64,000 nucleotides of DNA from Sciurus carolinensis (taxonomy: Eukaryota > Chordata > Mammalia > Rodentia > Sciuridae), in assembly GCF_902686445.1 (NCBI RefSeq), contig NC_062219.1, positions 110,113,160 through 110,177,159 on the forward strand, given 5' to 3'. Below are positions 11,026-21,010 of the stretch, piece by piece. The notes beneath the pieces were generated by a model, which made no database searches, had not been told where the DNA came from, and worked only from the letters and a program-made list of their open reading frames with translations. Each line of letters starts with the position of its first letter. Position 1 is the stretch's first letter. The translations under genes were made by a program, and so were the position numbers.

Positions 11026-11487
11026 GTTACTTGTCATTTAATATAAGTTGTTCAATCTATCATCAAGTTTCACCTCATTATGTATTCTTCTACCTTATTA
11101 TGTATATGGTGTGTATTTATATGTCAATTTTAATATTCTTACATAATAATTTTACTATTTTTGTCATCTACACATTTACATACATTAGTTGATTTTCCCT
11201 GTTGGTTTTAAGATTGTATTTTTTGTTATTTGCATACTCTGGTAATGTGTTTTGACTTCTAGACATAAAGTTGTTGGATACATATTTTGCTGTATTCCTT
11301 TAAAAATATGTTAGGCCTCATTCCAGGATGCAGGGAAGCTACTTGGCATGAACTGGATCATTAAGAAGCTTCTTTTCTGTTTCGTAAGAGTGGGTCTAGA
11401 AGAGCCCTCTTCTAGAGCAAATTTGACTCCACTACTGAAGCAATGTCCTTTTGAGGATCCTACCCAATGCATTGTGTACCAAGAGGT
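11026..11487. other. Intronic AT-rich DNA between SINE and LTR
   Basis: T-rich text similar in style to antisense L1 up to about 11310, then unassigned sequence. No gene recognised. Confidence 0.35.
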
Positions 11488-11922
11488 TGTTTGAGTCAGC
11501 TTCGTCATCGCTGTGACCCACAGACCTGACGAGAGCAATGTAGAGTAGGGAAAGCTTCCTGGTTCATAGTTTCGGAGCTCTCAGTCCATGCACAGCTGAC
11601 TGCACAGCTCTGGGCCTGAGATGAGGCAGAGAACATGGTGGCAGAAGGGCATGTGGAGAAGAGCAGCTCAGGACGTGGCAACAAGGAAGCAGAGAGAGCT
11701 CCACTTACCAGGGACGCAATGTAAATCCCAAAGGCACGCCCCAGTGCCCTCCTCCTCCAGCCATACCCTACATGCCTCAGTTGCCACCCAGGTGATCCAT
11801 ATCAGTGGATTAAGCCACTGATTAGGTTAAAGCTCTCATAATCTAATCATTTCACCTCTGAACATTCTTGCCTTGTCTCCCACATGAGCTTTTCCAGGAA
11901 ACCTCCTATCTAAACTACAACA
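11488..11922 (-). mobile_element. ERVL-MaLR solo LTR with perfect 5-bp target duplication
   Basis: 435 bp, beginning TGTTTGAGTC and ending ..CTACAACA, flanked by gaggt at 11483-11487 and gaggt at 11923-11927. Read on the minus strand it has the MST/ORR1 LTR words in order: 'tgttcagaggtgaaatgatt', 'gcctaatcagtgg'-like text and 'tgccttctgccaccatgttc'-like text. Old endogenous retrovirus relic: only the LTR is present, with no coding sequence. Confidence 0.85.
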
Positions 11923-13404
11923 GAGGTACTTTTGCTCTGCCTTCTGAGAACACCAACTGTTAGCAGTTTTAATGTGAGACCCTGGAATTTTTTCTGCTAT
12001 TGATTTCCAGTTCTTTCCACTTGGTAGTTTCTTCATGAGCCATGTGTGGATCAGGACTTAGCCAAAGGCTCAAGGGAACTCATCTGCAGATCTAGAGTAT
12101 GGATATGCTCTCTTTCTCTCTCTTCTCCATCTTCTTTGATATTTTAGATCTGCAAATTTTAGCTGCCCGATCTACTCAAACTCCAAACTCCATTTTTTGC
12201 TCAACTTAGATATACTGCCATTCTTTATTTGGTCCTGTGCTACCTACCTGTTCCCAATGTTTGAAAACTGTCACTTCCTATAGTTTTTCTGCTACTAATG
12301 TTCTAGTTATCAGGGGAAAATCTGATTTCTTTTACCCTGTTCTGACCAATAGTGGAGGTGGTTGTGACTGATTTTTAAGATCTTGGTTTCTGTTGAGTTT
12401 CTTCCTTTCTTTTTTCCCAGAAAATTGGCTTCTTCATTTCAAATTTGAATTAGAATTTGAAGTACAGTCACAAAGCTCAACTGGACTAAAATCCAATGAT
12501 GATGACATTAAAGTGACATGGTGGGATAACAGCAACAGAAAAATATTTTGGCCTTCTGGCAAATGTTCCTTTTGACTTCTTCTTTCTGTTGTCTTTTGCA
12601 AAGTATTTATTGTATACCTTAAGTTCTTAACAATGAGGAAATAGAAAAAAATGGATGTCCTAGCTAATCATTCACTGATACAAGCCTCATTTTTTAACCC
12701 TCTTACCATTGAAGCTTCTGGTGACTCCATTAATTCCTTTGGAAAATCCTAGGAAACATGGATTTTATTATTGCCAAAATGGTATCCTGCTTTCAAGTTA
12801 TATTCTGATGTCCAGAATGTATGAATTGTAATGTGCACATGAGAAAAATGCATTGTCAGGCAACTCTGCTTCTAGATGGATGACATTCCCTCAAAAATAG
12901 GGAGAGACTATAGCAGAACATGTTTTAGTGCAGACACTAAGTGACTTGCACCTTCTTGTGAAGATGAAGATTAGGAAGCCAGGCTTGAAACTGTGCCCAT
13001 TTTTATGCTTTATCAGCAGAGCCCTCTCACCTCCTTCCATGAGCCTTGGTGTCAACAGTAGTGCCAGGTCTGTCAAAAGCCATCAGTGTCTACTGACAGG
13101 CCTGGGTGGGCAACAGTCACATGGCAACAGCCAAAATCAACAAGTGGGTGAATTGTTTAGGAAACAACTGATGTTCTCAGTTTTCAGTGATCACACCCAC
13201 AAGGTAAACATGCAAGGTGGCAATAAATTACTGGCAGGAGTACCTATTGTTCATTGGACAAAAACATAGGACTGGGTGTATTTCCCTCTACAGAAATATT
13301 TTTGTTATGTTCTCCTGTGGTGACAGGGAAGGAAATAATGTGGTAGGTAGTCTTTTAATGTTGACAATAGCAACTCTCTGGAAACTGGCTTAGTTCTTCT
13401 AGAA
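11923..13404. other. Intronic single-copy DNA
   Basis: No convincing gene or repeat. The open frame at 12928-13269 (+) overlaps another on the opposite strand and has no protein-family signature that I recognise. Confidence 0.4.
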
Positions 13405-13600
13405 TTGCAGTATTCAAAATGATAGCTGTTGGCCACCTGTTTTTAAATTAGTTTAAATGGAATAAAACAATTTTAGTTCTTCAGTCACACATATTTCAAG
13501 TATTCAGCAGCCATGTCTGGCTAATGGCTACTGCATTTGGAAATGTAGACATGGAACTTCTCTGTTGTCACAGGACATTCCACAGGACAGTGTTGTTGTA
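13405..13600. mobile_element. hAT-Charlie-like MER MITE
   Basis: Diverged inverted-repeat sequence of the MER type. 'gatagctgttggccacctgt' on one side pairs loosely with 'ccatgtctggctaatggcta' on the other across an AT-rich centre, and 'ttctctgttgtcacaggaca' follows. This is the pattern of a short non-autonomous hAT element. Exact family not assigned. Confidence 0.5.
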
Positions 13601-13720
13601 GAATGATCAGACCTGAGTTCAGATCTGAGATGGAAATCTAATCAGTTATGTAGCCCTTCTCTGGGTCTTTATTCTTGTATGGCAGGTGACTTGATTTAGT
13701 GAGACAGAAGAATGCTCATG
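13601..13720 (+). mobile_element. MIR-like remnant
   Basis: 'tcagacctgagttcagatct' then 'gtagcccttctctgggtctt' follow MIR order but are strongly diverged. Confidence 0.35.
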
Positions 13721-15125
13721 CCCATAAAAATAAAGACACAACCAGTGGAAATTATCTGCTTTGCTAAACAGAGTCTATGATGTACTTGTGTATGAGTTAA
13801 TTGGTTTTAAATGATAATCATTTAGACAAAGTTATACAACTAGGATCAACTCTTGCAAATCTCACTAAAGCTATAACTATCCACTGGCCAAACCCAGGCC
13901 CACTGAGAGTCTATCTGAGGCAAGGAGGATCTACCAAAGCTGCAGAAACCTTGAGGACTGAAGATGTTACCTCTCCAGTCAGGAGGGTCAAATGCAGACA
14001 GAAAGATCAGAATCCTTCATTCGACCATCCTCATCCTCAGTCGAAATAACAGATAGTCAATGATATTAAAAATTGTTGATAATTACACACACAAAAATTC
14101 TTTACCAAATTAAAGCAGTGAAGGGCATCCTGAGTGGGAGGGGAGTTGTTAAAATACTCAGAAAAGATGAAGATCAAGGTTGAACAATTATCTTGCGAGT
14201 ATAATGAGTTCTAACTCCGTAATAAAAATTTTATAGCTGCAAGAATGAGTCTCGGGTCAATTCCTTTTCTTCCCTATATGTCCCTTTAATACCTCTTGAA
14301 TCAACAGATGGATACATCTTTATTGAACCTGCACTCTGCACTTCATGTGCAGACAGTGTGAGAGGTAGAAAAACAGGCCAAGGTAGGGGCCATTCCTGTG
14401 AGGCTCAGATCAGCTGGCTCAGAAGGAAGGATCAACATATCAAGGATAAACAAACTTAATATTAGAGTACAGATAGAATCAGGTTCTAGAATATATTAGG
14501 CATGGTACTAAGTAAGCACAGTAGAGATACAAATGGAGAGCAAAATCATTTTATTTGAGTTTCAACTTTGTGTCTCTGGATTATTAAGATCATTTAGGAT
14601 CTGTTAGGTGCCAGGTATTCATTTAGGTGAAAGAATAAAAATTAACAGAGGACTTGCAAGGCAAGAAAAGGAACACCCTTATCTCCCCACAAATATGGCC
14701 ATGGGAAGTAATACCATGTGAGGAAGGAGTGACTGATCTTTTAGGAAGAGAGAGGGTGTGTTCACAACTGAACACGTGAGTGGTTCATAAAGGTCATGAA
14801 GAAACTCAGGTGGAACGGGGAGAGGACAAGTCAGGTAGTAGCAATCATCTCAGGATTATTTGGGAATCAGCAAGTGATTCACTGAGTGTGTGCTGGAGGG
14901 AGCAGAGGGTAGATAGATGATGTTGAAAATCAAGTTTGATATCTTACAGTAGAAGACTCTGTGCCAACAAAGGAGGCTAAACTTTAGTGTAAGCACAGGG
15001 AAATTACCAAAAGTTAAGCAGAATAATGATGTGATTATGTTTGTACACAAAGTATCTCAGGTACAGTGAGGAGGATGGAAGCTGGAAGACCAGTTAGCAG
15101 GCTGAGATATAAAGACTATTCAACA
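13721..15125. other. Intronic DNA without recognised gene
   Basis: Contains an 82-codon open frame (13801-14049 +) without recognisable domain, and L2-like wording around 14590-15000 ('taggtgccaggtattcattt', 'gcaaagtctctgaca'-free, poorly preserved). Nothing firm. Confidence 0.35.
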
Positions 15126-15337
15126 AGCTGGTCATGGTGATGCACGCCTATAATCCCAGCAACTCAGGAAGCTGAGGCAGGAGGATCGTGAGTTCAAAGC
15201 CAGTCTCAGCAACTTATTGAGGCCCTGAGCAACTCAGTGAGATCTCTAAATAAAATACAAAATGGGGCTAGGGATGTGGAGCAGTGGTTAAGCACCCCTG
15301 TGTTCAGTTCCCCAGACCAAAAAAAAAAAAAAAAAAA
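15126..15337 (+). mobile_element. Composite B1-ID SINE with A tail
   Basis: 'agctggtcatggtgatgcac' and 'gcctataatcccagcaactc' begin the B1-like half. 'gggctagggatgtggagcag' and 'tggttaagcacccctgtgtt' are the ID-like half. It ends in an A run at 15319-15337. Well preserved, so rather young. Confidence 0.9.
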
Positions 15338-15550
15338 GGAATGTGACACTGTACCACAGGTGAGAGAAGATGAGGGTCGAAATTAACAAAAGGTAATGGG
15401 GAAAAAAAAAAACGAGAATGACTTTGAAAACCTTCTAGGAGAGAGACAAGGTGCCCAGTTGAATGTGGAAGATCATGGGAATTACAACACTGCTAATTAG
15501 GGAAGAACCTGGGTTTGCGGGTTGTAGGGGGCTAGAAGTGGAAGTGGGGC

Positions 15551-15778
15551 TATTTTAATTTTTTTTTTTTTTGTTTTGGTAACAGGGATTGAGCCCAGGG
15601 GTGCTTACCCACTGAGTCTCACATCCACAGGCATTTTTCGTATTTTATTTAGAGTCAGGGTCCACACTGAGTTGCTTAGGGCCTGACTAAGTTGCTGAGG
15701 CTGGCTTTGAACTTACAATCCCCCTGCCTTAACCTCCCCAGCAGCTGGGATTACAGGTATGTGCTGCACCCTGCAATT
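15551..15778 (-). mobile_element. Composite B1-ID SINE, antisense
   Basis: Starts with a T run (15560-15571). 'ggattgagcccaggggtgct' is the ID-side tail, and 'gctgaggctggctttgaact' to 'gctgggattacaggtatgtg' is the B1-like half in antisense. It is about 215 bp after the preceding + copy, so the two form an inverted SINE pair. Confidence 0.9.
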
Positions 15779-16710
15779 TTCAATATTTTAATGTGCCCTT
15801 GGACTCCACAGGTTGATTTGCCTGGTAGGCAGACATTCAGGTAAGAAATTCAAAAGGACTAGATTAGAGATAGGGATTTCGTTGACTTGTAGTGATAATA
15901 GCTGCAGTCACTGATGTAAACAGGGTCACCCCAGAAGACAGTGGAATACTGGAGCATAAGACTTTCAAGTATGCAGTACACAATGGTATGGCAGAAAGTG
16001 GTGACCAGGGGGCTCTCTGGTGGAGGGAAATGCTCCTTTTTAGCTGATTTCTGTACCTCACTGCACTGGCTGATGGCTACCAAGGCAGCAGGGAGCTGGG
16101 AAGAATTGCAGGGTCGTCTCTTGTGAGCTGGACCAGCTGCTCCACACACCACTACTCAGACTTGACACACACCAGGGCACTTGGCCAAGGGGATAGGCAA
16201 GGAGCTGGCATCCAGCCAAGCCCACCTGAGCTGTCAGGCCCCTACAGGGTTGCTTTCGCAGGGAGGGGACACGTTATTTTACTTTGTTTGTCCAGAGGAG
16301 GCACCTATTCCTTCATTCATCTGGAGGGTGAATGATTAGTCCTGAGGAACAACATTCATACAATGGGGAAAGACAACCCAACCGAACAAAACCAAACCCA
16401 CAAAGTGGACCAACAGGCTCAAATCCCCTTTCTACTTTTAGTCAAGTTACTTTACATCTCTGTGCCTCCGTTTCATCATTTTTAGAGCTGCAGTAAAAAT
16501 ATACACAACAGAAAATTTAACATCATAACTGTTAGTAAGTGACAGTTCAGCGACATTCAATATATTCACACTGCTTCTCTACCATGATCACCACTGCACC
16601 CAGGGAACTTTTACCATCTTGCAAAGCTGAAACTCTATACTCATTATATAAAATCTCCCTCCCTCAGCCCCCAGAAACCACCATTTTACATAAGGAAACT
16701 CAAAAAGTTT
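15779..16710. other. Intronic single-copy DNA
   Basis: Several overlapping short open frames on both strands (15859-16335) but none with recognisable protein character. From 16480 to 16700 the text resembles an old antisense L1 ('acagttcagcgacattcaat', 'accatgatcaccactgca'). Confidence 0.35.
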
Positions 16711-16895
16711 CCATCTTTTTTTTTTTTTTTTCTTTTCAGAACTGGGATTGGACTCAGGGCTACTCTACCACTGAACACAATTCCCAGCTCTTTTTATTTT
16801 TTTATTTTTAGAGATGATCTCGCCAAGTCACCAAGGCTGTCCTAGAACTTGCAATCTTCTGCCTCAGTCTTCTGAGCTACTGTGCCCAGATGTTT
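16711..16895 (-). mobile_element. Composite B1-ID SINE, antisense
   Basis: T run at 16712-16730, then 'actgggattggactcagggc', 'ctctaccactgaacacaatt', 'gccaagtcaccaaggctgtc' and 'ctcagtcttctgagctactg', in the order expected for an antisense copy. Diverged. Confidence 0.8.
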
Positions 16896-17859
16896 AACTT
16901 TTTTTTTAAATGAGGACACATTACCTTTATTGTAAGGTGAATGAGAGGGTTCCAGCTGAGCCTAGGGAGGTTTCAGGCATACCTCACACAGAGGGTTCAT
17001 TCAATAAAAGACAGTCACCATTTTAACATGTTAAAGATGCTGTGCTAGTCAGTTATGAAAGACACAGGGATGAACAAGGTTTCTCCCTGTTTCAAGGACC
17101 TTCAGCTCAGTGAGAAAGATGTATTTCTGATCCCAAGTATTTCAGATAAGCAATATTCAACCGGTACCACACACTTGTAGAGAAATTTCAATAACATAGT
17201 TGGGATGGAGCATGGGGGGTGAAAGTGGAGATATGGGACAAGATAAGAATTTATATGTGGGGATTGACCTGGACCATAGTCTTTGAAGAGCAGTTGAAAC
17301 TTTCAGAGTATGTTTGGTCTGCAGGGAGCTGCTGGGGATTAACCAGGAAATTGTAATGTCAGAAGTGTGCTAGGAGAAGATGATTTTGGCCATATTGGAC
17401 TTTACAGTTAATCTTTCCCTTATTACCTTGGGGCAGAGAAGGAAGCACAGACCTGGAAAATTAAATACCTGCTAGAATCTTCCAACAAGACATCTCGGGT
17501 TGCTTTCCTGAATGCCAGTCAATCCTAGTTTGACTAACCATACTGTTATGGGCACAGATTCTGGGTGCCCTCATGAAAAATCAGTATATGGGGCAGCATC
17601 CCTCAACCTACCCGCAACACGACATTCCAAGCATCAATACTCCTCCCTCAAAAAAAAAATCTGGTTCCTTTATCTCAATAAAAAGTTCGAATGGGAGCTA
17701 TTAATCTTCTGACCAAAATCACTATGGACAATTTCTTGCTGACCACAGAGTACACAGCAAAGCCACCTGAGCTTATGTTTCATGATGTGGTATCTCATTC
17801 TCAGAGTTGTAAACTGTCAAATCTCAGTTAGAGAGCTCTTCAGGGCAGGGTTACAGAAT
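16896..17859. other. Intronic single-copy DNA
   Basis: No recognised gene. A short open frame (17512-17712 +) includes an A run and AATAAA-like text near 17680 but has no recognisable product. Confidence 0.35.
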
Positions 17860-17960
17860 GGAATGCCTCTCCCCAGGGTAAAGTTCTCATCGGCCTCCTG
17901 AGGCAACTGATCCCAGCAGCCACTGCGTGCACGACAACTAAAAATAGATACAGTATAAAA
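17860..17960 (+). promoter_or_regulatory. MCAT / E-box / MEF2 / TATA cluster (putative muscle-type promoter or enhancer)
   Basis: GGAATG at 17860-17865 is a TEAD (MCAT) core on the minus strand. CAACTG at 17904-17909 is an E-box. CTAAAAATAG at 17938-17947 is a full match to the MEF2 consensus. TATAAAA at 17954-17960 is a canonical TATA box 6 bases further on. The set and spacing recall muscle-specific promoters, and CLIC5 is known to be expressed in skeletal and heart muscle. That this drives an unannotated internal start is inference; no downstream exon with a clear donor was identified. Confidence 0.4.
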
Positions 17961-19784
17961 CCCCAGCTCCCAGGGAAGCGCAGAGAAAATAGTTTGCTGA
18001 GAGAAGCAGCCCAGAGCATGATAAAGCTGGACCTGGTGTTTTCAGCACGTCATGAGACATGATGTATTCCCTGGGAGGGCTGCTGCCAACCTCGGTGATT
18101 AAAGTGGATTTGCTGGGTGGGAGGAAAGGGCACTTTCCAAATTACGACAGGCCTGGGAGATTATCTAGCGGAACCCCTCAGTTTACAGAGGTGCTCAGGC
18201 CCTCTCTCTCTTCTATCTACATACTTTCAGCTTTTTTGTCACTTAGCAAATGTTGAGTGAACCTGGCTCAGTTCCTGGCTTCAATGTCTCTCTAAGTGTC
18301 ATGTCCACAACAACTAAGTAGAACCTCCATATTGCTGTCTCCTTATCCTCCAGTTTTCTTTGCAGCACGGGCCTGGCATTTAGGCCGTCTTTCTGCCTCA
18401 TAGAATGTTGGTCGGTTGCAGGGCAGGGACCTGGCCTGACTGAGCTCTGGCACATGAATGACTGTACTGAGCATGTACTGTGTGTCAGGCCCTGCCCTCC
18501 TTTCTCTGTAGTCTCTTTCTGCAACTCTCATCTCTTGGATGTTGGCGTTTCTGAATTTGGCTTCCATCTTTTCTTTTGTCTCATATTTTCTCCTTGGTTG
18601 GTTGGTTGGTTGGTTGGTTTCTCTGTGGCCTTCTGTATTTTCCAGCTCTTTTATTATGTTTGCTTTTAACAGTCACCTTAATTTCAAAAACTTTGATATT
18701 GTTCTATGAGGTCCTGTTTCCAAGCTTTCCATGCTACGTTATAAGGGTAGAGAGATTGGGTAGGCCAAGTCAACCATTTTTTGCTTGAGGGTGAACAGGA
18801 GGGAGATAGATTTCCAAATGCCAAAGTAAGAAAGGCTTTACCCTGGCACTGCCACACATGTGGCATGAGCTGTCTCCAGACCCCCAGGGGCTTCCTGAGG
18901 AGAAAACCTTCCATTGAGAGTCCAGGGGTAAATGCTAGGCTTTCAGTGCTCTGCTCAGAGTTGAGAGGTGGCAGAGGGTTGCTGTCCCACCCAGTGCTTC
19001 TAAGATGGGTTTTCAGTGAGTCCCTCCACTTGAGCCTACATCACACCTCTCACCCACTGTGGATGGCCAGCTCCGAGCCTACAGCTTCTCCAAGGGCCTG
19101 GCAAGGGACATGGTTCCCTCTTTCTTTGCAGCCTCCTTGGGATTTATTCTGGGCTACAGAGTTTTCTGTCCTGTGTCACCAGTCAACAGGCCCCCAGCTG
19201 CCTTCTCTATTCTGGAAGTTTGTCTAAATCCTTTGCCCATCAGTGACCTCCATCTCATTTTCTCTGCTGTGTTGAGCTAATTCCTCTCCATATATCTATA
19301 CTTTCATTTCAGCAGGCTCTCAGAAGAATCTGTGGGCAGTAATCTTTCCGTCATTGTGTATGAACTAAGGGTCCTACGTGCAGTTTGAGAACTGATGAAT
19401 TTTAAGTATTTAAACAGGGCTCTTGACTGCAGGACATCTCAGCACCTTTAATTTGCAAATATGGACTGCAAATCTCAAAGAGACATTCTGGTATGAAGAA
19501 TGTCCCAATTATTTGACCACAAGAATTTCTTTGTTTTCAGGGAAATCTCATCCTGCTAGCATTCCAAAAAGTATGCTGGAAAATACTGAATTTTCTGGTA
19601 TGTGAAAGCTCTGGAACTGCAACCAGTAGACATGTTTGCTGAATGTATGTGCAAAAGGAAACTGAGTCAATGATCCTGCATACCACCCCCACCCCACTCA
19701 AGGAACAGATTGACTTCACTGTGGAGATGCCTTTTCTCAGTGAGTGCAATGCAAAGAACATGCAGGCCGAACTCGGGCTAGCAT
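17961..19784. other. Intronic single-copy DNA with a (TTGG)n run
   Basis: A short (GGTT)n tetranucleotide run lies at 18596-18619. The longest open frame (18781-19227 +, 148 codons) has poor coding character and overlaps others, so I do not call it a gene. Confidence 0.4.
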
Positions 19785-19910
19785 AACCATCAGTGACATG
19801 AGGCAGATTAACATCCCTGAGCCCCAATCTCCATATCTCTAAAATGGGAATCCTATCAGCTCCTTCCGTTTTATAAGGCAGTTGTGAGTATCAAAATACA
19901 AAATAGGGTA
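19785..19910 (+). mobile_element. MIR-like SINE remnant
   Basis: 'gcagattaacatccctgagc', 'cccaatctccatatctctaa' and 'aaatgggaatcctatcagct' follow the central and 3' MIR words. Confidence 0.5.
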
Positions 19911-20229
19911 CAAATTTTTTTTCAAATGCAAAGCACTAGAAAAATACAAGGAATTATTATTGTTGTGAAATTCAGTTGTCAGGTCACAAGTGTTAGAATG
20001 TGAAAGGGAAAAGATGTTTGAACATTCTTTAAACACTTTACAAGCCTGGTTGCCCAGTCCTCCTGCCTTTAGAGACAACCTGGGCAACAATAACATAGGG
20101 AAGAACACTTAGTAAAGAAGGAAAGAAACCCAAATCGTTTACATGGTGTGGACCTAGGGCAAGGCAGTTTACCCTCCCTGGGCAAGAGAAGGCTTTGAGA
20201 TAGAGATCGAGACTCAGAGATCGCTAGAT

Positions 20230-20370
20230 CTGGAAGAGACCACAGATGTCATTGGATCCGACATGTTTGTTTTCAATGTGCAGAAACTGTGGCCCACAGA
20301 GGTTCAGTAATTTGCCGCCTATGACAATGGTAGGGGCAGAGCCAGCAAGCCGGTCTCCACGCTCCCAGTC
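20230..20370 (-). mobile_element. MIR/L2-like remnant, antisense
   Basis: 'cagaaactgtggcccacaga', 'ggttcagtaatttgccgcct' and 'gtaggggcagagccagcaag' correspond to the antisense MIR words (gaaactgaggc / agaggttaag / gcagagc). Confidence 0.45.
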
Positions 20371-20700
20371 ACCATCACTCAACACAGCAAACATCACTCA
20401 ACCAACCTGGAGTGGGGGCTGACCCCTGCCCTGGGCTGGGCCTGCGCAAGTACAGTGCTCTCCAGCCTGAAGGAGCTGAGTGCTGGGGAGCAGGAGAAAC
20501 CACAGACACCGGAGAGCTGATGATCCAAGACTGGGTGGTTCTCTTAAGTATTCTAAGTAGCCAGAAAAGGGGGATGTTGGTGGTGTCTGGACAGAACAAT
20601 TTTTCTTTGTAATTAGTATTTTCTGCTTTCAGAAATTTTGCCCTTTCACCTCAAAGAATCCTCAGGGAAGAAAATACACAGAGACAGGCAGATAGACGTG

Positions 20701-20746
20701 CGCACACACACGTGTACACACACACACACACACACACAAACACACG
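20701..20746. repeat. (CA)n microsatellite
   Basis: Interrupted CA tract. The pure block is about 12 units at 20715-20738, with imperfect units on both sides. Confidence 0.95.
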
Positions 20747-20900
20747 CTCACATACAATGACTTTTTGAAACGGTTTCTGTTTTCTTATTTTTTGTTCTTT
20801 TAGGATACTTTGAGATATATGCTTCATGTCTCAAATATAAATTCAAGACTCTGTTGTGAATTTCAGAAACAGTTTCTTAACCTTAAAAATACCAAGAAAA

Positions 20901-21001
20901 GAGCTGGGGATATAGCTCAGTTAGTAGAGTGCTTGCCTCACAAGCACAAGGCCCTGGGTTCAATCCTCAGCACCGCAAAAAAAAAAAAAAAAAAAAAAAA
21001 G
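20901..21001 (+). mobile_element. ID SINE (tRNA-Ala-derived) with A tail and target duplication
   Basis: A clean ID element. 'agctggggatatagctcag' carries the A box, 'tgcttgcctcacaagcacaa' follows, 'ggttcaatcctcagcacc' carries the B box, then an A run at 20977-21000. Flanks ccaagaaaa at 20892-20900 and 21002-21010 are a direct repeat. Well preserved, so fairly recent. It resembles a tRNA gene only because of its ancestry. Confidence 0.92.
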
Positions 21002-21010
21002 CCAAGAAAA

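Noticed and set aside
13801..14049. 82-codon frame with hydrophilic C-terminus
   Set aside because: No recognised family, no initiation context or repeat source; consistent with chance.
18781..19227. 148-codon open frame, the longest outside CLIC5
   Set aside because: Overlaps open frames in other phases and on the other strand, lacks family features and has no splice signals or codon pattern suggesting an exon.
20903..20975. A sequence with tRNA-like A and B boxes
   Set aside because: It is the tRNA-Ala-derived head of an ID SINE with A tail and target duplication, not a tRNA gene.
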